Translations under genes and position numbers: made by a program
The notes under the pieces: model-generated
What the model saw: only the letters and a program-made list of their open reading frames with translations
What the model was told of the DNA's origin: nothing
Databases searched by the model: none
Source: an uncultured Rikenellaceae bacterium
GTDB taxonomy: Bacteria; Bacteroidota; Bacteroidia; Bacteroidales; Rikenellaceae
Assembly: GCA_947176715.1 (NCBI GenBank)
Contig: CAMWRR010000025.1
Coordinates: forward strand, 1-12,046
DNA: 12,046 bases
Direction of reading: 5' to 3'
In this document: positions 5,816 through 12,046 of the stretch, one piece after another
Numbering within the stretch: position 1 is the first letter of the stretch
Layout: every line of letters starts with the position of its first letter

Positions 5816-6802
5816 TCAGTCGCAATCGTCCGGCACTATACCGAATCCGGCGGCCCTTATCATCTTCATATCGTCTCTGACGGCGTCGCCTCCCGTTGTG
5901 AGCATGTCGCCGAGGATGGCACCGCTCACGCCGCACGAGAGCAACCGGGCCTTGTAGGCGGATATAACGCTCTGACCGCCGGCCATACGCACCACCGACT
6001 CGGGGTTGAGCACCTTTATTATGGCGAAAGAGGTCATCACCTCCTCCGGCTTCAGGGGCGCGCTGCCTTCGAGCGGGGTCCCCTTTATGGGGTTGAGCAC
6101 GTTGACGGGGATGGAGTCGACCCCTATATCACGTAGCACGAGAGCCATCTCTATGCGATCGCGCATGGTCTCGCCCATGCCTATTATACCACCCGAGCAC
6201 ACGCTCATACCCACGCTCTTGGCGTTACGCAACGTCTCTATCTTCTGCTCCGTGGTGTGAGTGGTGCACAGCTTGCGGAAAAATGAGGGCGAACTCTCCA
6301 GATTGCAGTGATAGCGCGTGACGCCGCTGTCATAGAGCCTCTGCATATCGTCGCGGCTCACCAACCCCAAAGAGGCGCACACCGTCATATCGGTAGCCTC
6401 CAGAATATCCGAGGCGTAGGATGCGAGCCTCTCTATCTCGTCTCCGGTGACGCTCCGTCCGCTGGTAACGAACGAGAAGCGCCTTATGTTGAACGAGGCG
6501 TTGTATTGCGCCAGCCGTACGGCTTTGGTACCGTCCACCAACGGGTATATGTCTATGTCGGTCTTGTAGCGCACCGACTGGGCGCACCACTTGCAATCCT
6601 CCGGGCAACGTCCCGAGCGGGCGTTTATTATGGAGCAGGTGTCGAAATAGTCGCCTTGGTAATGGCGGCGCAGATCGTCGGCCAGTGCCCATAACCCCTC
6701 CCGGTTGTGGCGTTTGGTAAGCTCCAGCGCCTCTCTCACATCGGGCACATAGCCCTCCGTTATCCTCCGTTTAAGGCTCTCGAAATCTATCTCATGTCTC
6801 AT
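5816..6802 (-). CDS. bioB: Biotin synthase BioB, lacking the classical [2Fe-2S] ligand set
   Basis: BioB is the radical-SAM enzyme that inserts sulfur into dethiobiotin, the last step of biotin synthesis, in the cytoplasm. The 328-aa protein has the radical-SAM motif CPEDCKWC (C66, C70, C73), SGGIIGMGET (203-212) and PVNVLNPIKGTPL (232-244). In E. coli the sulfur-donating [2Fe-2S] cluster is held by C97, C128, C188 and R260. By hand alignment C128 and C188 are kept (C142, C202), but C97 is S110 (RRFSFVTSGR) and R260 is Q277 (RMAGGQ). Extra cysteines sit at C56 (DTCSIINARSG) and C166 (YHCNLESS). This fits the BioB type of obligate anaerobes, for which a [4Fe-5S] auxiliary cluster has been reported. 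Another radical-SAM activity is less likely given the close overall similarity. No other biotin gene is in the window. The promoter candidate lies at 6866-6896. Confidence 0.9.
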   Translation of the reverse strand: MRHEIDFESLKRRITEGYVPDVREALELTKRHNREGLWALADDLRRHYQGDYFDTCSIINARSGRCPEDCKWCAQSVRYKTDIDIYPLVDGTKAVRLAQYNASFNIRRFSFVTSGRSVTGDEIERLASYASDILEATDMTVCASLGLVSRDDMQRLYDSGVTRYHCNLESSPSFFRKLCTTHTTEQKIETLRNAKSVGMSVCSGGIIGMGETMRDRIEMALVLRDIGVDSIPVNVLNPIKGTPLEGSAPLKPEEVMTSFAIIKVLNPESVVRMAGGQSVISAYKARLLSCGVSGAILGDMLTTGGDAVRDDMKMIRAAGFGIVPDDCD

Positions 6803-6865
6803 CGCGATACTGTTTTAGCTTGGCCGCCCCCGGACGTACAAGGCCGTCGGGAGCTATTGGCGGAA

Positions 6866-6896
6866 CAAAGATATATCTTTCCCTCATAAGAACATA
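6866..6896 (-). promoter_or_regulatory. Promoter candidate for bioB with a palindrome on its -7 box
   Basis: Read on the minus strand, TATG (6896-6893) is followed after 19 nt by TATCTTTG (6873-6866). The second is a full match to TAnnTTTG; the first is 3 of 4 to TTTG. Predicted start is near 6859, with a leader of about 57 nt to the bioB ATG. The perfect 14-nt palindrome AAAGATATATCTTT (6867-6880) covers the -7 box and may be an operator. Confidence 0.5.
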
Positions 6897-6930
6897 CCGC
6901 AGGTTAGATTATTGTACGCCGCGACCGCCC

Positions 6931-6961
6931 TTTCGCGACAACGAAAAATAGGCTATATTTG
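6931..6961 (+). promoter_or_regulatory. Bacteroidota-type promoter candidate for uvrD
   Basis: TTTC (6931-6934) and TATATTTG (6954-6961) are exactly 19 nt apart. The -7 box matches TAnnTTTG fully, the -33 box 3 of 4. Predicted transcription start is near 6968, only about 14 nt before the GTG at 6982. This supports that GTG as the true start. Confidence 0.58.
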
Positions 6962-6981
6962 TGCTCTAAAAACCGGGAACT

Positions 6982-9336
6982 GTGGATAAAAACGAGATAT
7001 TGTCAGGCCTGAGCGAGGTTCAGGCCCAAGCCGCATCGCACATAGAGGGGCCGTCGCTCATAATAGCGGGCGCGGGATCGGGCAAGACGAGGGTGCTCAC
7101 CCACCGTATAGCCTACATGCTCGCCTCAGGCGTAAAGCCGTACAACATAATGGCCCTCACATTCACCAACAAGGCGGCGGGTGAGATGAAAGAGCGAATA
7201 GCCAAGACGGCGGGCGCCGACAACGTACGCGGCCTGTGGATGGGCACGTTTCACTCCCTCTTCTCACGCATATTGCGCTCCGAGGCCGAGACGCTCGGCT
7301 TCACTCAGGCCTTCACCATATACGACACCTCCGACTCGCGCAACCTCGTCAAGACCATAGTGAAGGAGCTGAACCTCAACGAGGACATATACAAGCCCAA
7401 AGATGTGGCCTCGCGCATATCGTCGCTCAAGAACGACCTGATAACCCCGCAGGCCTACCTTAACAACGCCGCCTACTCGGCCCCCGACACGGAGGCGCAG
7501 CGCACACGCATAGGCGACATCTACCGCGAATACATGATGCGTTGCAAACGCAACAACGCCATGGACTTCGACGACCTGTTGCTATACACCAACCTGTTGT
7601 TCAGAGACCACAAGGATATATTGCGCAAGTATCAGGACAAGTTCAGATACATACTCGTGGACGAGTATCAGGACACCAACTTCTCGCAATACCTTATAAT
7701 AAAGGAGCTTTCGGCACTCAACCGCAACATCTGCGTGGTTGGCGACGATGCCCAGAGCATCTATTCGTTCCGCGGCGCCAAGATAGAGAACATACTGCGC
7801 TTCACCAAGGACTACGAGGGTGCCGCCCTTTTCAAGCTGGAGCAGAACTACCGCTCCACCCGCACCATAGTGGGGGCGGCCAACTCCGTGATAAGCCGCA
7901 ACGACCGACAGATACGCAAGGAGAGCTTCTCCCTCGGCGAGGAGGGCGAACCCATAAAGCTGATAAACGCCGACACCGACAAGCAGGAGGCTTTCGTAGT
8001 AGTGGACGACATACGGTCGCAGGCCGCCATGCACAGGCTGCAACCCCGCGACATAGCGGTGCTCTACCGCACCAACTCGCAGTCGCGCGTGCTCGAGGAC
8101 GCCATGCGTTCGGCCGGCATACCCTACAAGATATACGGCGGACTCTCGTTCTACCAGCGCGCCGAGATAAAAGACATACTCGCCTACGTGCGCCTTATCG
8201 TCAACCCCGACGACGACGAGGCCATACGCCGCATTATAAACGTGCCGGCCCGCGGCATAGGCCCCACCACCATGGAGCGCATATCCGCATGCGCCGCAGA
8301 GAAAAAGGCGAGCATCTGGCAGACCTTGCTGATGTCGCGTCCCGACGAGCTGGGGCTAAAGGCGGGCGCCCTCAACAAGGTGGTGGAGTTCGTCAAGCTC
8401 ATACGCGACCTGCAACAGACAGCCTCTCAGGCCACGGCCTACGAGGTGGTGCTGCAGACGGCAACCGCCACCGGCATAATAGGCACCTACAAGCTCAAAG
8501 GCACCGCCGAAGCCCAGTCGGCGCTCGACAACATAGAGGAGCTTATCAACTCCCTCAAACAATCCACCGACGAGGCCTCCGCCGCCGGAGAGAGCGCCAA
8601 GAGCGTCACCGAGTGGATGCAGGAGATAACCCTGCTCACCGATGCCGACAACGAGAAGCCCGAGGACAACAACCGCGTCACCATGATGACGATACATTCG
8701 GCCAAAGGACTTGAATTCAAATACATATATGTAGTGGGCGTAGAGGAGGGGCTGTTCCCCTCGTCGCAGACCGCCGAGGCGCCGCAGTCGCTCGAAGAGG
8801 AGCGCAGACTCTTCTACGTGGCCATCACCCGGGCCATCTCGCGGCTGTGTCTGTCGTTCTGCTACAACCGATACCGCTGGGGCACCTCGGTGCGCTCCAT
8901 ACCGAGCCGCTTCCTCAAGGAGATAGACCCGCAATACCTCGACGACCCGTCGCTGCTCACCTCCGGAGAGGAGCACATAGCCGAGAGGCCGGATAGGAGC
9001 GTCGCCCGCGACAGAGGCCGTTCATCCGGGATATTGGGCGGGCACGAAAAGAGGGAGTTCCGCCCCAGAGAGAACGCCCCCCGGGAGGTGGTGAGGACAA
9101 GGAGCGCACCGGACACCTTCGGCAACCGCTTCAAGAGGGTGACCGACACATCCGCCGCCCCGCAGACCGACACCGGCAAGATAGAGATAGGCACCGCCGT
9201 GTTGCACGAGACATTCGGCAAAGGCATCGTATGCGAGATAGACCGCAAAACGCCTAACATAAAGGCGGTGATAGACTTCGGCGTAATGGGCAAACGGACA
9301 TTGATGCTCCGATTCGCCAAGCTGAAGGTGTTGTAG
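6982..9336 (+). CDS. uvrD: UvrD/PcrA-type superfamily 1 DNA helicase
   Basis: This ATP-driven 3'-5' helicase acts in nucleotide excision repair, in clearing RecA filaments and in replication-transcription conflicts. The 784-aa length is normal for the family. Motifs appear in order: Q-like motif LSEVQAQAA (10-18), Walker A GAGSGKT (30-36), Ia LTFTNKAAGEM, II VDEYQD (226-231), III GDDAQSIYSFRGA (254-266), IV QNYRST (near 287-292), V MTIHSAKGLEF (about 569-579) and VI FYVAITRA (611-618). The charged stretch after about 660 is a linker; the last 50 residues (GTAVLHETFGKGIV onward) fit the C-terminal Tudor-like RNA-polymerase-interacting domain of PcrA/UvrD. Start is GTG at 6982, chosen for the N-terminal fit to Walker A spacing and for the promoter position. 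It is divergent from bioB. Whether it is best called UvrD or PcrA is convention. Confidence 0.97.
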   Translation: MDKNEILSGLSEVQAQAASHIEGPSLIIAGAGSGKTRVLTHRIAYMLASGVKPYNIMALTFTNKAAGEMKERIAKTAGADNVRGLWMGTFHSLFSRILRSEAETLGFTQAFTIYDTSDSRNLVKTIVKELNLNEDIYKPKDVASRISSLKNDLITPQAYLNNAAYSAPDTEAQRTRIGDIYREYMMRCKRNNAMDFDDLLLYTNLLFRDHKDILRKYQDKFRYILVDEYQDTNFSQYLIIKELSALNRNICVVGDDAQSIYSFRGAKIENILRFTKDYEGAALFKLEQNYRSTRTIVGAANSVISRNDRQIRKESFSLGEEGEPIKLINADTDKQEAFVVVDDIRSQAAMHRLQPRDIAVLYRTNSQSRVLEDAMRSAGIPYKIYGGLSFYQRAEIKDILAYVRLIVNPDDDEAIRRIINVPARGIGPTTMERISACAAEKKASIWQTLLMSRPDELGLKAGALNKVVEFVKLIRDLQQTASQATAYEVVLQTATATGIIGTYKLKGTAEAQSALDNIEELINSLKQSTDEASAAGESAKSVTEWMQEITLLTDADNEKPEDNNRVTMMTIHSAKGLEFKYIYVVGVEEGLFPSSQTAEAPQSLEEERRLFYVAITRAISRLCLSFCYNRYRWGTSVRSIPSRFLKEIDPQYLDDPSLLTSGEEHIAERPDRSVARDRGRSSGILGGHEKREFRPRENAPREVVRTRSAPDTFGNRFKRVTDTSAAPQTDTGKIEIGTAVLHETFGKGIVCEIDRKTPNIKAVIDFGVMGKRTLMLRFAKLKVL

Positions 9337-9485
9337 CCCCAGTTGCATATAGCGCTATTTTTAACGGCCGTTCTGTCGGCGGCTGTCTTCGGACTCAAAG
9401 TACAACACGCGACAAATGTGAGTGTTACAAAAAATACAACCATATTTACAACACCTCGGCACCCGCCGCAACGATTCAGGCACGG

Positions 9486-9514
9486 TTATTGTTGTGACAC
9501 AATCAGAACAATAA
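9486..9514. repeat. Inverted repeat upstream of the DUF4251 gene
   Basis: TTATTGTT (9486-9493) and AACAATAA (9507-9514) are perfect inverted repeats with a 13-nt spacer. The overlapping TTGTGACACAA (9492-9502) is itself a palindrome around a central A. The site lies 55-85 nt before the DUF4251 start. A -7-like TATTGTTG (9487-9494; 5 of 6 defined bases) is inside it, but no -33 box sits at the right distance. It may be an operator or part of a promoter. The rest of the 233-nt gap (9337-9569) shows only a small hairpin ACCCG/CGGGT (9522-9536). Confidence 0.35.
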
Positions 9515-9569
9515 ACCGGAGACCCGGGCAACGGGTACCGATGCTATAAACTAAAAAATAGAAAAAATT

Positions 9570-10142
9570 ATGAAAAAGACTATCTTAGCACTCTTCGCCC
9601 TCGCAGCGGTAGCTGTAGCACCCGAAATAGCGACGGCACAGAATCAGGGCACAGCCATGACTCAGAACGCCAACTTCAACAAGAAACAGGCCAGACGGGC
9701 CATGCGTCAGGCCGAGAACGAGGCCGTGATAGCACGCGTCACAAACGCCGTAAAGACACAACAGTTCTCGTTCATAGCCACAGAGCTTACCACCTCGGGC
9801 ATAGCGGCCCTCTCCAATATCCCCCTCAACCAGCTGTGGAGCGTGAGAGTGGCACCCCAGACCCTGTACGTATATCTGCCCATATACGGCACCGGCGGCC
9901 CGCTCGGACAGCCCTCTATATTCAACAGACTCGATTTCAACACATCCTCGTTCACCTATAACGTGCAGACACTCAGAAACGGCAACATGTCGGTACACAT
10001 AAAGGCCACCGACACCTCAAACAGCCGCAACTACACGCTCACGTTCGAGATAACCCCCAACGGCGACAACAGTACGCTGAGCATGGAGTCGTCGTTCTCA
10101 GGCCCCGTAACATTCACGGGTAATGTGAACTACAACATGTAA
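9570..10142 (+). CDS. DUF4251 domain-containing exported protein
   Basis: This 190-aa protein of unknown function matches the DUF4251 family, found mainly in Bacteroidota. A clear signal peptide covers residues 1-23 (MKKTILALFALAAVAVAP, cleavage probably ATA/QN); no lipobox cysteine follows, so a soluble periplasmic or secreted protein is inferred. Residues about 33-62 are polar and rich in K, R, Q and E, probably helical. The domain runs from about 65 (FSFIATELTTSG) to the end, with VYLPIYGTGGPLG (101-113), a beta-rich middle and the tail SMESSFSGPVTFTGNVNYNM, all typical of the family. There is no cysteine in the mature part. It seems monocistronic: 233 nt separate it from uvrD and a strong terminator follows 14 nt after its stop. 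No function should be assigned. Confidence 0.82.
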   Translation: MKKTILALFALAAVAVAPEIATAQNQGTAMTQNANFNKKQARRAMRQAENEAVIARVTNAVKTQQFSFIATELTTSGIAALSNIPLNQLWSVRVAPQTLYVYLPIYGTGGPLGQPSIFNRLDFNTSSFTYNVQTLRNGNMSVHIKATDTSNSRNYTLTFEITPNGDNSTLSMESSFSGPVTFTGNVNYNM

Positions 10143-10156
10143 AACAACAATATTCA

Positions 10157-10199
10157 CAATGAAAAATCCTGCGACCTAAAATCGCAGGATTTTTCATTG
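10157..10199. terminator. Bidirectional terminator, 18-bp perfect stem
   Basis: CAATGAAAAATCCTGCGA (10157-10174) and TCGCAGGATTTTTCATTG (10182-10199) pair perfectly over 18 bp around a 7-nt loop. Each arm has a run of five A or T, so both strands present a GC-rich core followed by a U-tract. It lies 14 nt after the DUF4251 stop and about 150 nt beyond the minus-strand DAHP synthase stop, and can serve both convergent genes. Confidence 0.88.
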
Positions 10200-10204
10200 C
10201 TGTC

Positions 10205-10283
10205 GGGTAAGGATCATATCCGGCCCGCTCGGACCGAGTCAAAGTGTCCGACTGCCCTCGTGTCTCGGGCAGATAGGCCTTAC
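10205..10283. other. Possible folded RNA segment between convergent genes
   Basis: Three perfect 6-bp pairings nest without conflict: GTAAGG (10207-10212) with CCTTAC (10278-10283) encloses hairpin TCGGAC/GTCCGA (10229-10234, 10246-10251) and, directly adjoining it, hairpin CTGCCC/GGGCAG (10252-10257, 10267-10272). The two inner helices could stack. No tRNA signature (no TTCRA T-loop) or other known RNA was recognised. In GC-rich DNA such short stems also arise by chance. It could be a 3'-UTR structure of the minus-strand aroma operon. Bases 10284-10350 show nothing else. Confidence 0.25.
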
Positions 10284-10350
10284 GGGGTGTTCGCGTCCGC
10301 TACCACAATCGGCCCTCGTGACGGACAAACTATCAACCCATAAGCCGCCG

Positions 10351-11412
10351 CTATTTCCCCTCGTTCATCACCCTGTTCTGACGGTTTATGCTCTCCACGT
10401 GGATGGCCTCGAGGATTTTACCCAAGAACTCCTCGGAGAGATTCAGCAACTGCGACTGTCTCTTGACCTTTTCGAGTATCTCGCCCCAGCGGTTGGCCTG
10501 CAATATGGTGACGTTGTTCTCTTTCTTTATCATGCCTATCTTTTCGGCCACGCCCATGCGACGCGAGAGCACGGCGAGAAGCTCGGCATCGAGGTGGTCT
10601 ATCTGGCCGCGGAGCTGTTCGAGCGCCTGTTTGAACTCGGCGTTGTCTACATTTTCGCGACGCCACTGTATGGTGTCGAGCATCTCGGCAAGGCTCTCGG
10701 GGGTGAGCTGCTGTGCCGCGTCGCTCCACGCCTCGTCGGGGGTGATATGGCTCTCCACGATAAGACCGTCGAAGCCCATGTCGGCGGCTCTCTGCGCCAC
10801 CTCGGCCACGTACGCGCGCTTGCCGGTTATGTGCGACGGGTCGCATATCATCGGAAGCTCGGGCATACGCCTGTGCATCTCTATGGGTATGTGCCACATG
10901 GGATTATTGCGGTAAGAGGAGGCTCCGAACGTAGAGAAGCCCCGGTGTATCAACCCTATGTTATCGACTCCAACGGCCTGCAACCTCTGAACGGCACCCT
11001 GCCAAAGCTCCACGTCGGGGTTCATGGGGTTCTTAACCAGCACCGGTATGTCCACGCCACGCAACGCATCGGCTATGTCCTGCACGCTGAACGGGTTGAC
11101 GGTGGTGCGGGCGCCTATCCATAACGCATCTATACCGAACTCCAAGGCGTTCTCCACATGTTTCGACGACGCCACCTCCACGGCTACTGGCAACCCCGTC
11201 TCCTTGCGCGCCTCGTCGAGCCACGACAGACCGCGCACGCCTACCCCCTCGAACGTTCCGGGACGGGTGCGCGGCTTCCATATACCTGCACGTATCATAT
11301 CGACACGACCGGTGGCGGCCAAACGACGCGCCGTTTCAAGGGTCTGCTCGCGCGTCTCGGCACTGCAAGGACCGGCTATTACAAGCGGTTTTTCTCTTTT
11401 CAACTCAAACAT
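10351..11412 (-). CDS. Bifunctional DAHP synthase / chorismate mutase type II
   Basis: This 353-aa fusion catalyses the first step of the shikimate pathway (phosphoenolpyruvate plus erythrose 4-phosphate to DAHP) and the chorismate-to-prephenate step of Phe/Tyr synthesis. Residues 1-255 are a type I-beta DAHP synthase barrel: GPCSAE (14-19, with metal ligand C16), KPRTRP (46-51), GARTTVNPF (100-108), KNPMNPD (127-133), IHRGFS (155-160, H156), CDPSHITGKR (190-199) and E220. Residues about 260-345 are an AroQ-type all-helical chorismate mutase: LRGQIDHLDAELLAVLSRRM, then KIGMIKKENN and a helix with R308. This order, synthase first and mutase at the C-terminus, is the Bacteroidota form, studied in Prevotella nigrescens, where the mutase domain mediates feedback inhibition by prephenate. 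It starts 13 nt after the tyrA stop, so the two are cotranscribed; its product prephenate is the substrate of TyrA. Confidence 0.96.
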   Translation of the reverse strand: MFELKREKPLVIAGPCSAETREQTLETARRLAATGRVDMIRAGIWKPRTRPGTFEGVGVRGLSWLDEARKETGLPVAVEVASSKHVENALEFGIDALWIGARTTVNPFSVQDIADALRGVDIPVLVKNPMNPDVELWQGAVQRLQAVGVDNIGLIHRGFSTFGASSYRNNPMWHIPIEMHRRMPELPMICDPSHITGKRAYVAEVAQRAADMGFDGLIVESHITPDEAWSDAAQQLTPESLAEMLDTIQWRRENVDNAEFKQALEQLRGQIDHLDAELLAVLSRRMGVAEKIGMIKKENNVTILQANRWGEILEKVKRQSQLLNLSEEFLGKILEAIHVESINRQNRVMNEGK

Positions 11413-11425
11413 ATCCTTATGATTT

Positions 11426-12046
11426 TTACTTGATTACTCTTCTTATTCCGTTGGCTTTGCGCATCACGGCCCTGAGCGCATCCGTGTCGTCTTTCTCTAT
11501 CATGCGCCTGAGCACCTGAAGCTGGTGTATATGCTCGCGCAAGACGTCGAGAACGTTGTATTTGTTCTGCATGAATATGGGGGTCCACATCTCGGGCGAG
11601 CTCTTGGCCAACCTCACCGTGCTCTCGAAACCGCCGCCCGCGAGGTCGAGGATATGGTCGTCCTCGAGCTCCTTTTCGAGCACCGTCAGGGCCAGCGCGA
11701 AAGAGGTTATGTGCGATATGTGGCTCACGTATGCGGCGTGGAGGTCGTGCTCCTCGGCATCCATATACTTTATGGGCATATCCAACAGCCGGTATATCTC
11801 CGTCACCTTCGACAAGGCGTCATCGTCGGAGAGCTCCCTCTGGCAGATAACGACCGTACGCCCGGCGAACGCCCCCCTCACAGCCGCCTGCGGACCGCTG
11901 TATTCGGTACCCCACATGGGATGGGTCGCCACGAAACGGCCTCTGTTGGGGTGCATGGCTATCACGTCGCACAGCTCCTCTTTGGTGGAGCCCATATCAA
12001 TTATAATCTGATCTTTACGCACACGGTTGAGCGCCTTGACCGCCAC
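11426..12046 (-). CDS. tyrA: Prephenate dehydrogenase TyrA, N-terminus beyond the window
   Basis: TyrA oxidatively decarboxylates prephenate to 4-hydroxyphenylpyruvate with NAD(P)+, the committed step to tyrosine. The visible 206 residues are the C-terminal part. They start in the second half of the Rossmann domain (QIIIDMGSTKEEL) and include ATHPMWGTEYSGP with the expected active-site histidine, HAAYVSHISHITSFALAL, and LAGGGFESTVRLAKSSPEMW in the helical dimerisation domain. The NAD-binding glycine motif is missing because the gene runs past base 12046; the GTG at the edge is not the start, since conserved family sequence continues into it. Full-length proteins of this Bacteroidota type are about 255-260 aa, so roughly 50 residues are outside. 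No fused ACT or chorismate mutase domain follows. It lies 13 nt upstream of the DAHP synthase/chorismate mutase gene. Confidence 0.93.
   Translation of the reverse strand: MAVKALNRVRKDQIIIDMGSTKEELCDVIAMHPNRGRFVATHPMWGTEYSGPQAAVRGAFAGRTVVICQRELSDDDALSKVTEIYRLLDMPIKYMDAEEHDLHAAYVSHISHITSFALALTVLEKELEDDHILDLAGGGFESTVRLAKSSPEMWTPIFMQNKYNVLDVLREHIHQLQVLRRMIEKDDTDALRAVMRKANGIRRVIK

Noticed and set aside
5798..5823. Stem GCGAC/GTCGC between the bla and bioB stop codons as a terminator
   Set aside because: Only 5 bp with a 16-nt loop that contains both stop codons, and no T-run.
9349..9365. ATAGCGCTAT followed by T5 as a terminator for uvrD
   Set aside because: The palindrome has no room for a loop; folding leaves at most 3 bp. 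A uvrD terminator is not evident.
10201..10350. A tRNA or other known RNA gene in the gap before the DAHP synthase gene
   Set aside because: No acceptor, anticodon and T-loop arrangement on either strand, and no recognised motif of tmRNA, SRP RNA or RNase P RNA.
1..12046. Signs of a defence island, prophage, insertion sequence or CRISPR array
   Set aside because: No transposase, integrase, phage gene, direct repeat array or foreign codon usage was found; the genes are mostly conserved chromosomal ones.

Overview
The window is a piece of a chromosomal contig from a member of the Bacteroidales (Bacteroidota). The evidence is the gene content: a fused DAHP synthase/chorismate mutase type II, a DUF4251 secreted protein, an M64 peptidase, a CfxA/CepA-like class A2 beta-lactamase and a short Bacteroidota-type HTH protein. 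Promoter-like sites match the Bacteroides -33/-7 consensus (TTTG, 19 nt, TAnnTTTG), and there are no clear Shine-Dalgarno sequences. Coding DNA is GC-rich, yet isoleucine is written mostly with ATA. I cannot name the genus.

Layout. (1) Bases 1-66 are not genomic: a C-rich stretch is followed by a close match to the Nextera transposase adapter, so the contig edge is a sequencing artefact and truA is cut by it. (2) Bases 72-4212 (+) look like one transcription unit: truA (partial), a fumarylacetoacetate-hydrolase family enzyme, an A-type flavodiiron protein, a FlK-like hotdog thioesterase and a secreted M64 (IgA-peptidase family) metallopeptidase, closed by a strong hairpin at 4237-4273. (3) Bases 4213-4884 hold a promoter, an operator-like inverted repeat, a short HTH protein gene (4600-4845) and a second terminator. 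(4) A class A beta-lactamase gene starts only 14 nt after that terminator and runs convergently into bioB on the minus strand, with 8 nt between the stop codons. (5) bioB and uvrD diverge from a 179-nt region with a good promoter candidate for each. (6) A DUF4251 exported protein follows uvrD and ends at an 18-bp bidirectional terminator. (7) On the minus strand, tyrA (partial at the window end) and the DAHP synthase/chorismate mutase fusion form an aromatic amino acid operon.

How the genes work together. Most are housekeeping or general-physiology genes: tRNA modification, oxygen/NO detoxification, biotin, DNA repair and aromatic amino acids. tyrA and the fusion enzyme act in the same pathway, one step apart. 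The flavodiiron protein and a biotin synthase that lacks the classical [2Fe-2S] ligand set both fit a strict anaerobe. The exported beta-lactamase, M64 peptidase and DUF4251 protein act outside the inner membrane and fit a gut or mucosal commensal.

I found no mobile element, CRISPR array, tRNA, rRNA or phage gene, and no clear new multi-gene system. The points most worth checking are the non-classical BioB, the FlK-like catalytic triad, the hairpin directly before the beta-lactamase gene, the palindromes on the bioB and HTH-gene promoters, and the ATA codon bias.
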